Below, one piece after another: positions 37,701-47,544 of a stretch of DNA of 64,000 bases. The DNA comes from Diogma glabrata (taxonomy: Eukaryota > Arthropoda > Insecta > Diptera > Cylindrotomidae): positions 382,018,215-382,082,214 of the forward strand of contig OY856186.1 of NCBI GenBank assembly GCA_963693315.1, in the 5' to 3' direction. Every line of letters starts with the position of its first letter. Within the stretch, counting starts at the first letter, position 1. A program made the translations under genes and the position numbers. The notes beneath the pieces were generated by a model, which did not search any database, was not told the origin of the DNA, and was given only the letters and a program-made list of their open reading frames with translations.

Positions 37701-38017
37701 TATGCAAGGAAATAAAAATTCCAAAACAATTTTGATATTTTATTTTTTTGTTGGCTCTCGTAACGAGAACTTATTGAGATCTGGCTGCACGTGTAACGAA
37801 GTTTGGCCACCTCTGATATACAATTAAAATGATGGATATACCTCTAGTGAAATTTAACAAAATCAAAATAAGGTCATATATAAGTCCAAATTATGACATC
37901 AAAGTTAAATTTAAGATCAGTGTGATGTCATGAAAGCATCATATAAATGATACCAGGTTATAGTCATGACGAGTGTCAGTTTTATGTCAAATTTACGTAA
38001 CAACTACATCACACATA

Positions 38018-38485
38018 CAGGGTGTCCCACGAAAGTTGTCCCACCAGTTAACTGGGGATACCTTGGAATAGCGCTAACAACTTTTGTTCAAGCATTTCGC
38101 GAATAGTTCTTTTGTTTCGCGGAAAATGGTTTGTTTTGTTTTTTTATTCCTTATCAAATTAAAATACCTCTAAGTTCAATAGCGAAGAAGTTAGGAGGTC
38201 GCGGTTTTTTTATTTGATTCACAAGTTGGTGTATTAAAACGGGTGAACATTTGACAAAGATGGTTGACTTTGATGGTTTTGACGCTATTCCCTTACAAAG
38301 TAAATTTTTAGTTAAAATTTAAAACAAATAATCTTTGCTTTTCATTATTTCAAAAACGGTGATATACGTCATAATTTTTTTTTCAATGGAAATGTTCCTT
38401 GAAATGTCAACTTGAAAGTTATTTAAGTAACTTTAACTAGTTAGTAGTTAGTTAACTGGTGGGACAACTTTCGTGGGACACCCTG
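38018..38485. mobile_element. Tc1/mariner-type MITE with 36-bp perfect TIR
   Basis: The ends CAGGGTGTCCCACGAAAG... (38018-38053) and the exact inverse (38450-38485) give a 36-base perfect terminal inverted repeat flanked by TA on both sides (38016-38017, 38486-38487). At 468 bases and non-coding it is a typical non-autonomous mariner derivative. Perfect TIRs suggest a fairly recent insertion. Confidence 0.93.
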
Positions 38486-38531
38486 TATATGACGTTCCTA
38501 TGATGTCATATTTACGTCTTGTATTCTCTGG

Positions 38532-38673
38532 GCAGTGCAACTCATCACTTCTTCGTTTCTTACCTCTTGGTCTACAAATTGCATACAAACTAAATTCAAA
38601 TATGGCAGCTCTATGTTTATAGGTAATTTATAGGCAAAGAGGTAAGGAATGAAGAAGTGTTGTATTGCACTGC
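38532..38673. repeat. Inverted repeat hairpin next to the TGACAT element
   Basis: The left arm begins gcagtgcaactcatcacttc (38532). The right arm ends gaagaagtgttgtattgcactgc (38673, shown in two overlapping parts: gaagaagtgttg and tattgcactgc). Arms are about 41 bases with ~80 % pairing. Confidence 0.65.
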
Positions 38674-38830
38674 ATAAAAGTGTGGAACGGAGCAATTATT
38701 TTAAACCTCAAAAAACTATTTATTTTCAAGACATACTAGGATACTTTTGTATTTTTTTGTATATCAATATAGACTAACAAATTAAATTGTTTCTTAGTGT
38801 TTAGCTTATTAATTGAAGCATAAAATCTTG

Positions 38831-38956
38831 TATGCACCACTGGCATTACTGGGTATTACGCCAATCAAGCGACATCCATCCCTCGAGACAGTTACCCTTG
38901 GGCTGGATTACGTCGCTTTCCACTCGTAATAACGTGCTTAACGCCCTTGGTGCATA
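38831..38956. repeat. GC-rich 126-base palindrome, possible structured RNA or MITE
   Basis: Outer arms TATGCACCA / TGGTGCATA, inner arms TATTACG / CGTAATA and AAGCGAC / GTCGCTT, all nested in the correct order. GC content is near 50 %, about double the neighbourhood. There is no open frame. Confidence 0.55.
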
Positions 38957-39400
38957 AATAGCTATTTCATCCTTATCATCCGTACGGATGAAATCAATTT
39001 AAGCAAACAAAAAATTTATTTAAATTAATTTCCGTATTTAATGCATACATACTATTCTATCAAATAGAATAAATAATAAAGACAAAAACCTTTTTTAACA
39101 TGTCTTTAAAAACAACTATTTTAATTAAAACTTCTATAACCAATCAATTTAAATAATTCCATCTAAAATGAAAATATACAATTTTTTATGAATTGACGTT
39201 TCAAGGCATTGACATTACAAGTCGTTTAAATTTGAGGTGTAGTGTAGCGTTTTGTTCGTATGTGGATTTGAACAAATATACTTTTGATAGGTTTTCTTTC
39301 TTTTTTTATAAATCTTTCTAATTCCATAAATTAAATTAACTTACATATATTTTAACTAAAATTTGTTTTTTATTTTATTGGATGTATATGAACAAGAAGA

Positions 39401-40168
39401 ATGATAACTGATGACACGCTAATCGGAGTGGATTTCAAAAATCAAAATAAATTTCCGTTTATGTTTTGGAAGCAGCACAACTCTATACTGAAAACTATCA
39501 TGGACGATGAAAAAAATAACTACATCTATCGTATGTCTTATTTACTTACCCATTTGAAAAAATGTATTAAATACTAAACTGCAATAGCCTTGGAGAAATT
39601 AGCTTGTTATTATTATTATAATAAAAATAAAACAGAACAATAAACAAAAATGTGTAAAAATAAAATTTTTTGCGCAAACTGAAATAGTTTTTTGATAGTG
39701 AAATGCGAATATGTAGGTAATTGTAATTAATGAAACCGTTATGGTTAATTTAAGAATGGTTAAATAAATTTCAACCGCATAATAAAAATTACGTATTATT
39801 TAAAATTAACACAATAAATTTTTTTTTATTTTAATGAGCTAAATTCCAACAATGCATTTATTGTCACGTTTGGAATTTTTAGTTAGATTTGTTATGTTTT
39901 TGGGGTGGTGGTGGTATGTCTTATATGTTTAACCAGATTAGTGTTTGTGGATTAGTGTAAAACGTCCTTGGTGACACATGATGGAAAAAACGCAATTGCA
40001 GCAATAAATACAATTGTTTCCATTTGTTTAAAGGACGACTATAGTGACACTTTTTTTAGAAAGAAACTAGTATTTTTACTATGTCAAGTTTGGTATCATA
40101 CGAAAGAAAAATATCCCGAAATTTCCCAAAAATTTATTTTAAAATGCTATTCGAAAGAACAAGTTTAA
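39401..40168 (+). CDS. Hypothetical two-exon gene (weak)
   Basis: Exon A candidate 39401-39530 starts MITDDTLIGVDFKNQNKFPF and is followed by a consensus donor GTATGT at 39531. Exon B candidate starts after an AG at 40001 in matching phase and reads INTIVSICLKDDYSDTFF and LLCQVWYHTKEKYPEISQKF, stopping at 40168. The joined product would be about 97 residues. Codon content looks protein-like for this AT-rich region, but the acceptor lacks a pyrimidine tract. The exon B frame is also open further 5' to 39956 behind another AG, whose phase does not fit exon A. No family was recognised. These may be parts of a larger gene or chance. Confidence 0.22.
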
Positions 40169-40261
40169 GAACATTAAAATGTAACAAACAAATAAATTTA
40201 TATTAAAATCATGTACATCGGAATCTTACACATTATGTTGAAATAGTTGATTTTTATACAA

Positions 40262-40330
40262 GTGGTGAAAACGTCTCTTTTTGCGTGACTGAACGGTTTG
40301 TTCAGGAACGCAAAAACGTTTTTACCACGC
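40262..40330. repeat. Short hairpin
   Basis: GTGGTGAAAACGT...TTTTTGCGT is mirrored by AACGCAAAAACGTTTTTACCACG, with about 25 paired bases per arm and a small loop. Confidence 0.6.
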
Positions 40331-40382
40331 GTAGAAAACGCTATTTTTTCTACGCTTGTAAATATAAATGATAATATTTACA

Positions 40383-40623
40383 AATTCATCTTCTAAAAAC
40401 TTACAAAACGACATATCTAAATTTGACTGTGTAAAAAATAGACAATTATATATCGCATTTTTACCAGTGTAAAATAATGTTATTGCCTGTTATTATTCCA
40501 TCTGTAGGCGAACACAATAATAACATTAATTTACAATGGTGAAAATACGATGTATAATTATTTATATTTTACACAGTCAAATTTAGATATGTCGTTTTGT
40601 AAGTTTTTAGTAGATGAATTTGA
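40383..40623. mobile_element. Palindromic MITE-like element, ~108-base arms
   Basis: Left arm 40383-40490 and right arm 40514-40623 are inverse copies at close to 88 % identity. The outer 45 bases (ctaaaaacttacaaaacgac and acatatctaaatttgactgt) are perfect. The loop is only ~23 bases. Confidence 0.8.
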
Positions 40624-40629
40624 CAATAT

Positions 40630-41800
40630 GAATAATGAAAATAGTTCATATATTTTCTCTAAAAATTTTTACAGATATTACAGATATTTTTTTACCGACT
40701 GGAAGTCATCGTTTAAACTTTAAAGTATAAATTTAAAAAATTGTAGGTGAAGTTTCAATTAAAAACAAATAAAAATAAATTTTTTAATAAAATTTATTTA
40801 TTTATTTAATAAATTTTTTTATTTTTTTTTTTTGGCGAAAAGAACTCAGAGAATATATTTTATATCTGACAGTTAATTATCGGAGGAAAAAATTATACGA
40901 TATATCTGATACAAATTTTATTTTATCGCTCCGATTTCTCCGATATAGAAAAAAAACACACTCATTATTAGTTTAATTAATTAATTACACACAATTGATA
41001 TAATGATTAGTTTCGATTCGATTCGATCAAAATATTCAAAATATTCAATCCATTCAAAATACTGCGATAGTGACAGAAATAAACACAGCAACAGAAACAG
41101 TAAATCAAATTCAATCTCAAATATTCAATTATATTCAATCCTTTAAATAACCACCACCTGTAGGCGACCACCGAAACTTATTTACTTTCAGTCCTAGTGA
41201 CTGAAAACATTTTCAGTCACTACTTAGAAAAAGTTTCCCTTTCACATAGGTTTTACTATATATTAAAATAACATTTTCGTAGCTTGAAGTAGAAAAAAAA
41301 TATTTCTAATTAACATCAAATATGTTCTTGGATTATATACAATATTATGTACATGTTTCTAAAAATTAGTGAAGATAGACGATTACATCGATTATATGTC
41401 TAGCATTTTCGTTAATTCATTCGGAATAGAAAATAGATAGAATAGCTTGTTCTAATTTCGAACAAATTCGGTCAAAATTTTCAAAATTAATACAATCAGT
41501 ATATTCCGAATGAATTAAAGAAACCGCCAGTCAATTTAAAAATCAAAACTACGAGATAGAATTCGCACCAATACGATACAAATAAGACTTACTTATGTAT
41601 GAATAAACATTAATTTCCATATAAGTTTTTCCAGCATGTTTTTATCGAAATTTTTTTTTTTAAATGCTAGAAGGAAGGTCTGGATATCCATGTAATCAAA
41701 ATTAGGCTAGTCATGAATCAAAAAACAACTAGCCAACATTTATCTAGCCACTAATCAACAAACCTCAAGCAAGATCAAACTTCAGCACCATGCAGGATAT
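40630..41800. other. Intergenic stretch
   Basis: No gene supported. A perfect 17-base inverted repeat TTAATTCATTCGGAATA occurs at about 41411-41427 and 41503-41519, with ~75 bases between. Confidence 0.45.
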
Positions 41801-41809
41801 ATAACAGAT

Positions 41810-42205
41810 GGTTCTATGATAAAATATCACGCGAAAAAATCACACACGAAAGAATATCACGTCGAAAATACCAAAGCGAAAAAATCACACTCCACGAAAA
41901 TATCACATAACGAAAATATCACATTTCGAAAATATCACATCCTAAAATCACACGCGAAAAAATATCACATCCTAAAATCACACGCAAGAAAATATCACAT
42001 CCAAAAATCACACGCGAAAAAATATCACATCCTAAAATCACACCCAAAAAAATATCATGTAAAAAATTTTATTGTAAAAAAACACAATGTCCGTATATAA
42101 AATAAAATTTTTTGAAGTACTCTAACTAAGCTACCAATCTTTCATTTGATATCGTAATTGACTTAGTGAAAAACGTTTTCAACAACTTCACGTTATAGTC
42201 CTATC
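41810..42205 (+). repeat. Left TIR of the MULE with TATCACA minisatellite
   Basis: The outer ~250 bases consist of alternating phrases aaaatatcacat and aaaatcacacgcg. The inner part runs through caatgtccgtatataaaata to acgttttcaac. The same arrangement in inverse orientation forms the right end. The 94-codon frame here merely translates the repeat. Confidence 0.9.
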
Positions 42206-42239
42206 AACTCAACATTAAGTAAAAACTCTTGGATATGTT

Positions 42240-43290
42240 CACCATAGGAATACATCTGTTGGTGTTAGTCATTGGCGAAGCAATAAATATCGCAGGCTTC
42301 GTTTAAAGTAAATTCTACCAATGAAAACTATGAGGGCCAAGCTCATAAGCTAGTTAATGAAATGAAGCAAGCAATAGTCAATCCTGGAGCTTCAACTCAT
42401 CTCACAATTGCAATTGGAATTGCTCAAACTTCGGAAGGTGTGCTCTACCCCAAAAAAAATCACTAACTTGACGTTTATAGTACGCCAAAAGTAAAACAAA
42501 TGGAAATTTTCTAGCCTATCCGAGAGATATTCATATTTTAATATTTGAAAAATATAATATGGTATTATCAGATTCAGGAATTGATAATAATTCTTTTTGC
42601 TCATACAACTTCGACAGATTTGTAACTAATGATTGTTGGCTTGCAGATGGAATATTTAAAGTGGTTCCATAAATATTTTTATTTTTTTTAATGATATGGT
42701 TGCGTTATATAGCCATGTATACCAGGGTTGTTCCTTTACGCGTAATCTAAAATAGATTACATTACATGTAATCTATGTAATGTAATCTATGTCATCTATG
42801 TAAATTTGGCATAGATTACGTATTTTGATTTAAGAAGAAATATGTGGAAATATTGTATTATCCCTATGAAAATTTTTTCTTAAAAGACATGATCAATAAT
42901 ATTGTCAAAAACATGATCTTGCGATCTTGAAAAAAGTTAATTTATTGCTAAAAAATTTGAGAATTCACATATCAATTAAATAGATTACATTATAGTTTAC
43001 ATTATAGATTACACGAAAATATCTCGCGTAATTTACACGTAATCTATGCGTAATCTATACATGTAAAGTAATCTATTTTGTCTACGGCACAACCCTGATG
43101 TATACTAGCATTATTACCAAATAAGACATGATACTCACTGTAAAATGTTGATGGCAGTTTTAGAATTAATACCTAATGCAAATCCTAGAATAATTATTAC
43201 AGATTTAGAGATTGCAGCAATGTGTACCATCGGTATGAAATTTTTTGGATTCTCAGGGTTTGAAGATGTCGCTACAACATGATTATTATA
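42240..43290 (+). pseudogene. MULE transposase, broken
   Basis: Reading with frameshifts: SHWRSNKYRRLRLK (a FLYWCH-like WRC...C zinc finger with changed cysteines), then ENYEGQAHKLVNEMKQAIVN, then FLAYPRDIHILIFEKYNMVL, then TNDCWLADGIFKVVP (42625-42670), the start of the MULE domain with its DGTFK-type motif. After the hAT MITE (42723-43097) the domain resumes with VLELIPNANPRIIITDLEIA and MCTIGMKFFGF (about 43150-43260), the IITDxE motif. Motif order and the 9-bp duplication of the host unit agree. The ADGTFK Asp and the later Asp/Glu pair are still visible, but stops and the insertion make it inactive. The downstream end is lost before the inner inverted repeat at 43436. Confidence 0.75.
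42723..43097. mobile_element. hAT MITE inserted in the MULE transposase
   Basis: Ends CAGGGTTGTTCC and (inverse) CAGGGTTGTGCC. A perfect 8-bp duplication ATGTATAC lies at 42715-42722 and 43098-43105. The interior is dominated by repeats of GTAATCTAT and its inverse ATAGATTAC. Confidence 0.95.
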
Positions 43291-43435
43291 TGCAGCAGTG
43301 TGTTCATGCAAAGGAATCCAGTGAAATAAAGAACAGAATATTAGCAGAAAGGATATTTCCATCCTGAGAAAGAGAATCAAAATGTTAAGAAAAATTGCTC
43401 ATAAATGGTATACGAAATCAAAACAATAAAAATAC

Positions 43436-43738
43436 ATATAGTCCGGTAGAAATAGACATTCCAAATTGCAATAATTCCCATAGAGCTGAAAATTGGTACA
43501 GACCTTAAACTCACCATTATAAATAAGATGTCAAAAGTCCCCATCGATCCCATGTGTGCGTAAAAAGTCATTCAAGGTCAAAGGTAAAAAACGTTCGTTT
43601 TTCTGCGTTTTTCTCGTCAACGCCAAAATAGGTGAAATAAAACTTGTAGATCATTAAATTTTCTACAAAAAATGTTCTAATACTTTCTTTCGTATGAATC
43701 ACCGTTTAAGAGATATCGCGGTTTCAAAAGATGAAAAA
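43436..43738. repeat. Inner inverted repeat of the MULE region, left copy
   Basis: Starts agtccggtagaaatagacat, includes atagagctgaaaattggtac and tttaagagatatcgcggttt. It is repeated inverted at about 47038-47378 with roughly 85 % identity, so the two copies bracket the nuclease gene. Confidence 0.8.
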
Positions 43739-43741
43739 TAT

Positions 43742-45205
43742 AGAGGGGCTGAAATCTCACAGCTCTGAGATATCAAGACTTCGGTCTGGGTTAAGGATTT
43801 TGATATAGTTTTCGGCAAAAAACTTTTATGAGGACATGGTTTTTAGTTTTGGGCAGCGATGTATTTCAAACATAACTCTTTATTAAAGTACAAGTATTTT
43901 TTATATCTGTTTAAAAATTTACTACAAAACTAACACGAAACATCAATACGTTGCCGAAAAATTATAATCAAAATTCCAAAAATATTGTTAAATTAAATAA
44001 AATCAAAATTTTTCAAAATTCTAAAAATTATAATAAAATCAAAAATTTAAAATTTTTCAAAATTCTAAAAATATTCCAAAAATTCTTACAAAATCAAAAA
44101 TTAAAACTTTTTCCAAAATTCTAAACATATTGCAAAAATTATTACAAAATCAAAAATACAAACTTCTTCAAAATTCCAAAAATATTTCAAAAACTATAAA
44201 AAATTCAAAAATTTCCATGTCCAATTTCATTTTAAATTACATTTACGTCATAAAAACAGCTACACTTTTTTTCCCAAAAAATTGGCTAAAATATTAAATG
44301 AAATCATTTTTTGACACACTTGACATTATTTTTTGACAAACTTAAAATGCCATAACTCTCTATAATAATAATAAAATATCATGTCATACGAACTATTAAT
44401 TTTATTTTTTTCTAGGAAAATAGGGTAAAAAATAAATAAAAACCTTTCTTTTGACACACTTGACAACATTTTTTGACAAACTTATAATGCCATAATTCTC
44501 AATAATCATAATAAAATTTCATTTCAAACAAACAATTTTTTTTTACAAAAAATTGGGTAAAAAATCTAAATAAAAATCTTTTGACACACTTGACAACATT
44601 TTTTTGACAAACTTATAATGCCATAATTCTCAATAATAATAAAAATAAAACTTCATTTCATATAAACAATTAATTTTATTTTTTTTCCAAAAAATTGGGT
44701 AAAAAAATAAATAAAAATCTTCCTTTTGACACACTTGACAACATTTTTTTGACAAACTTATAATGCAATAATCTAGATTTTGGTCTCACATACCAATCCC
44801 GACCGTCAAGATTTCTCCAAATTCAATGTTCCTACTCGTAATCACTTAAAATGAACGTTTTTTAAGCAAGAAATATGCAAATTTCCTTGTTTTGACACAC
44901 TTGACGATTTTTTTGACACACTTCCGGTACAGTTATCAAACACATCGTCCTTTCGGCTCTTCCCATTGAGTAAACCTATTTTTAGAAAAAAGAAATTTTG
45001 AAATCCGTCCAGCAGTTTTCTAGATTTCGTCGGGTCGGTTGTGACGGCCGGACGGCCGACAGACAGACACACATTTTTTTTTTTTTTGCTTTTTTAGAAT
45101 CAGTAGGTCCTAAAACGTCGAGAAATGCCAAAAAAGTGGGGGTAAGAATTTCACTTTGAGCTCATGAATGTAATACTTAGGTCTTTCAGACCGAAGTAAT
45201 ACTAA
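43742..45205 (+). mobile_element. Fold-back element family F, single-orientation copy
   Basis: Same start as 27493 (gaggggctgaaatctcacag). A near-repeat AT arm follows, then four ~130-base units (from about 44320, 44450, 44580, 44720) containing ttgacacacttgacaac and gacaaacttataatgccata. A unique right part (44760-45205) includes ggtcggttgtgacggccgga and ends with cagaccgaagtaata, the inverse of acttcggtctg near the left end. It probably inserted into the MULE after the left inner repeat. Confidence 0.65.
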
Positions 45206-45379
45206 AAAGCACGTCTACGTCGTGTATAGCATCATTAGACTTTTAATATTATGGTATCAGTAACAATATTTGTATGTGTAACTTACACATACAAATTATA
45301 CGAATCAAGAATATAAAATATTAAAGAATATACACTTAAAAGAAACTCAGTCCCCAATTTCATTCGTCCGTATAACCTT

Positions 45380-46820
45380 GAGAAACATGTGTTTGCTTTT
45401 CTTTTGTTTTTGAGTATGAATTAGCCCCTTACCCATTATCACTCTTTGAAGCTGTTGGAATGCGTAAAACACAAAAGTCATCCATTTATGATTGCTTGCA
45501 ACCAGTGGAAATTGAAAAGGACAATACAACTGCTACTTACATTATCGATGGAGGATATCTATTACATCGCGTATGTATGGGAAACATTTAACTTTATTTT
45601 TGATAAATATGTCCAATATGTACATAGACATTTTGGTCATAGAGTAGTTATAGTATTTAATGGTTATGCTGATTATACGAAAAACATTAAAGCTGCAGAA
45701 CAACGTCATCGTATTACAAAAACATCTTCTTCTTCTCATGTCGATTTCGATAAATTTATGACAGTTCCAACAAATCAACAAAAATTTCTTGCAGATACTT
45801 ATAACAAGTCTCGCTTTATTTAAATATTATGTGAAACATTTACAACAGCAAACATTTCAGTGAAACAGGCTGATAATGACGCTGATGTACTCATAATTGA
45901 AACAGCAATAGAAAAATTTAATACAACAAATGCAACTATTGTTGTTGGTGAAGGTGTTGATTTGTTAGTGTTACTAACTGCACGCACTCCACTTGATAAA
46001 ATTATTTATTTTTTGAAGCCTGGGAAGGCTCAACAACAAACAAAAATATATTCATCAAAAAGTTTATCTACCTATCCCAAAGGGGTAAAATAACAGCATT
46101 CAAATTATTTGAAAAACGTAATGATTCAACTCAATCTGCCGAAGTGTTCCAAGAGATTGGCTCATCTCCCCAAGTCCTCATCATGAAAGGGATTCGCTTT
46201 CTTTTTGCCATGTATGGAGCTCCAAAAAAAATTAATTGTATCGACAAGTATGAATATTTGAGCTTTGTTAAAAATACTCGTAAAAATAAAAGAGTCGAAC
46301 TATCTTGTCTTCCTCCAAAATCTGCATCTGCTTACTAACATTTATATCATGTATTTTACCAAGTTCAAGTGTGGCAAAGAAATCAATTGGATCCAGAAGA
46401 TTGGGGATGGAAATTAATTGATAATATTTTAGAGCCAATTCAAACTTTACTCCCTCCTGCTCCAGAGAAACTTCTTAACACCATTTTTGCAATTGCAAAA
46501 AAGGTTGTACATGCAAGCTGTGGCTGTAAAAAAGTTGGATTGCTTTGCTCAGTAGCATGTCCCAACTGTCAAGGCCCAGCTTGTTCAAATGTTGTGTCAA
46601 GTACAACAGATGAAGATTTATCCGAGGTGTATGACGAGACAACTGATATATCTTTCTTAGATCAATCCACCGATATCGAGGTAGAAGAAGCGAAGAAAGC
46701 ATTGCTGTTGAAGTTGAGTTTCAAGGTTACCAATCAGACTGAAATTTTTATGAAGTTGACAAAATTTCATTTTTTTTATCATTATCAACAGTATTATTTT
46801 TTAATAAACCTTTTTTAGTC
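45380..46820 (+). pseudogene. MULE accessory gene: PIN/XPG-like nuclease with CXC cysteine cluster, broken
   Basis: Readable from about 45403 (FEYELAPYPLSLFEAVGMRK, then KSSIYDCLQPVE, TYIIDGGYLLHRV). A frameshift near 45580 follows, then ETFNFIFDKYVQYVHRHFGH, VVIVFNGYADYTKN, TYNKSRFI, a TAA at 45821, then QADNDADVLIIETAIEKFN, ATIVVGEGVDLLVLL. A small deletion with frame change lies near 46090, then a TAA at 46336, and the C-terminal part LDPEDWGWKLIDNILEP and SCGCKKVGLLCSVACPNCQG to the stop at 46818. The acidic motifs (IDGG, VFxGY, NDADVLI, VVGExVDLL) follow the order of PIN/XPG-type nucleases. Two of the expected acidic residues read Asn and Gly here. The C-x-C-rich end resembles a CXC (tesmin-like) DNA-binding module. 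Its role in transposition is inferred only from position between the TIRs. Confidence 0.7.
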
Positions 46821-47037
46821 ATCTCTCTTTTGCAATCATTCGGATGGACGACTATTGTGAGCCCATTAATCCACACTATGGCCACTTTAACCTGTGATGA
46901 CTAAAAGGGTTAATTATCTAATTTTATCTAATAAAAATGGCTCACAACAGATCGTGCAATATTCTTACAGGGGAAACCACGTTTAAAAAAGGCGCCAAGC
47001 ACACTACCGCATGGGTGGTGCGGAAATGTGTGCATAT

Positions 47038-47378
47038 TCTATAGAATACGACTTTTTTATGTTTTGAAACCGCGATATCTCTTAAACGGTGATTCATACG
47101 AAAGAAAGTATCAGAACATTTTTTGTAGAAAATTTAATGATCTACAAGTTTTATTCCGCCTATTTTGGCGATAATATTTACCGTTGACGAGAAACACGCA
47201 AAAAATCAATTTTTTTTACCTTTGACCTTGAATAAGTTTTTACGCACACATAGGATCGAAGGGGACTTTTGACATATTATTTATAATGGTGAACTTAAGG
47301 TCTGTACAAATTTTCAGCTCTATGGGAATTATTGTAAGCCTAGCCCTTTTTTTATGTCTATTTCTACCGGACTAATAA
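47038..47378. repeat. Inner inverted repeat of the MULE region, right copy
   Basis: Inverse partner of 43436-43738. It shares aaaccgcgatatctcttaaa, gtagaaaatttaatgatcta and atgtctatttctaccggact. Confidence 0.8.
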
Positions 47379-47544
47379 TTGTGAAAACACACAATTAATT
47401 TATTTTTAGTATTACTTTTATGCACCGGTTGCTGCGTGTCTGTCTGTTACCGTCCTATCTGTTAACTACAAATCTTTTCGATCTAAAATTTGAGATGAAT
47501 ATTGATTAAATAATTTGGGATCCAAAATCAATAAAATAAGATTA

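Larger units (their letters stand above)
26971..37815 (+). mobile_element. hAT transposon, degenerate, expanded by nested insertions
   Basis: The left end CACATGGCCAAATTGCAGC (26971) and the right end, inverse CAGAGGTGGCCAAACTTCG (37815), share the TGGCCAAA core. The flanks ATATACCA (26963-26970) and ATATACAA (37816-37823) agree at 7 of 8 bases, the 8-bp duplication of hAT elements. Inside the left end lies a transposase remnant. The rest is later insertions: fold-back arms at 27493-28500 and 33775-34580, a Penelope element in between, and a BEL/Pao remnant at 35531-36750. Confidence 0.65.
26585..38531. mobile_element. TGACAT-rich element split by later insertions
   Basis: The left part (26585-26970) begins CCAGAAAACACATTTACGTC. 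The right part (37824-38017 and 38488-38531) ends with the inverse of CCAGAGAATACAAGACGT. Both parts are packed with gacatc/gatgtc and gtcatat motifs. Removing the hAT at 26971-37815 and the mariner MITE at 38018-38485 leaves an element of about 0.6 kb. Superfamily and target duplication were not resolved. Confidence 0.55.

Noticed and set aside
41816..42100. A 94-codon Lys/His/Ser-rich frame
   Set aside because: It translates the minisatellite of the MULE terminal repeat and is not shared as a frame by the right TIR.
44842..45072. A 76-codon frame with Ser/Val/Gly-rich start
   Set aside because: It is part of the non-coding right end of the fold-back element; the CGTCGGGTC / GACGGCCGG stretch is repeat sequence, not a domain.
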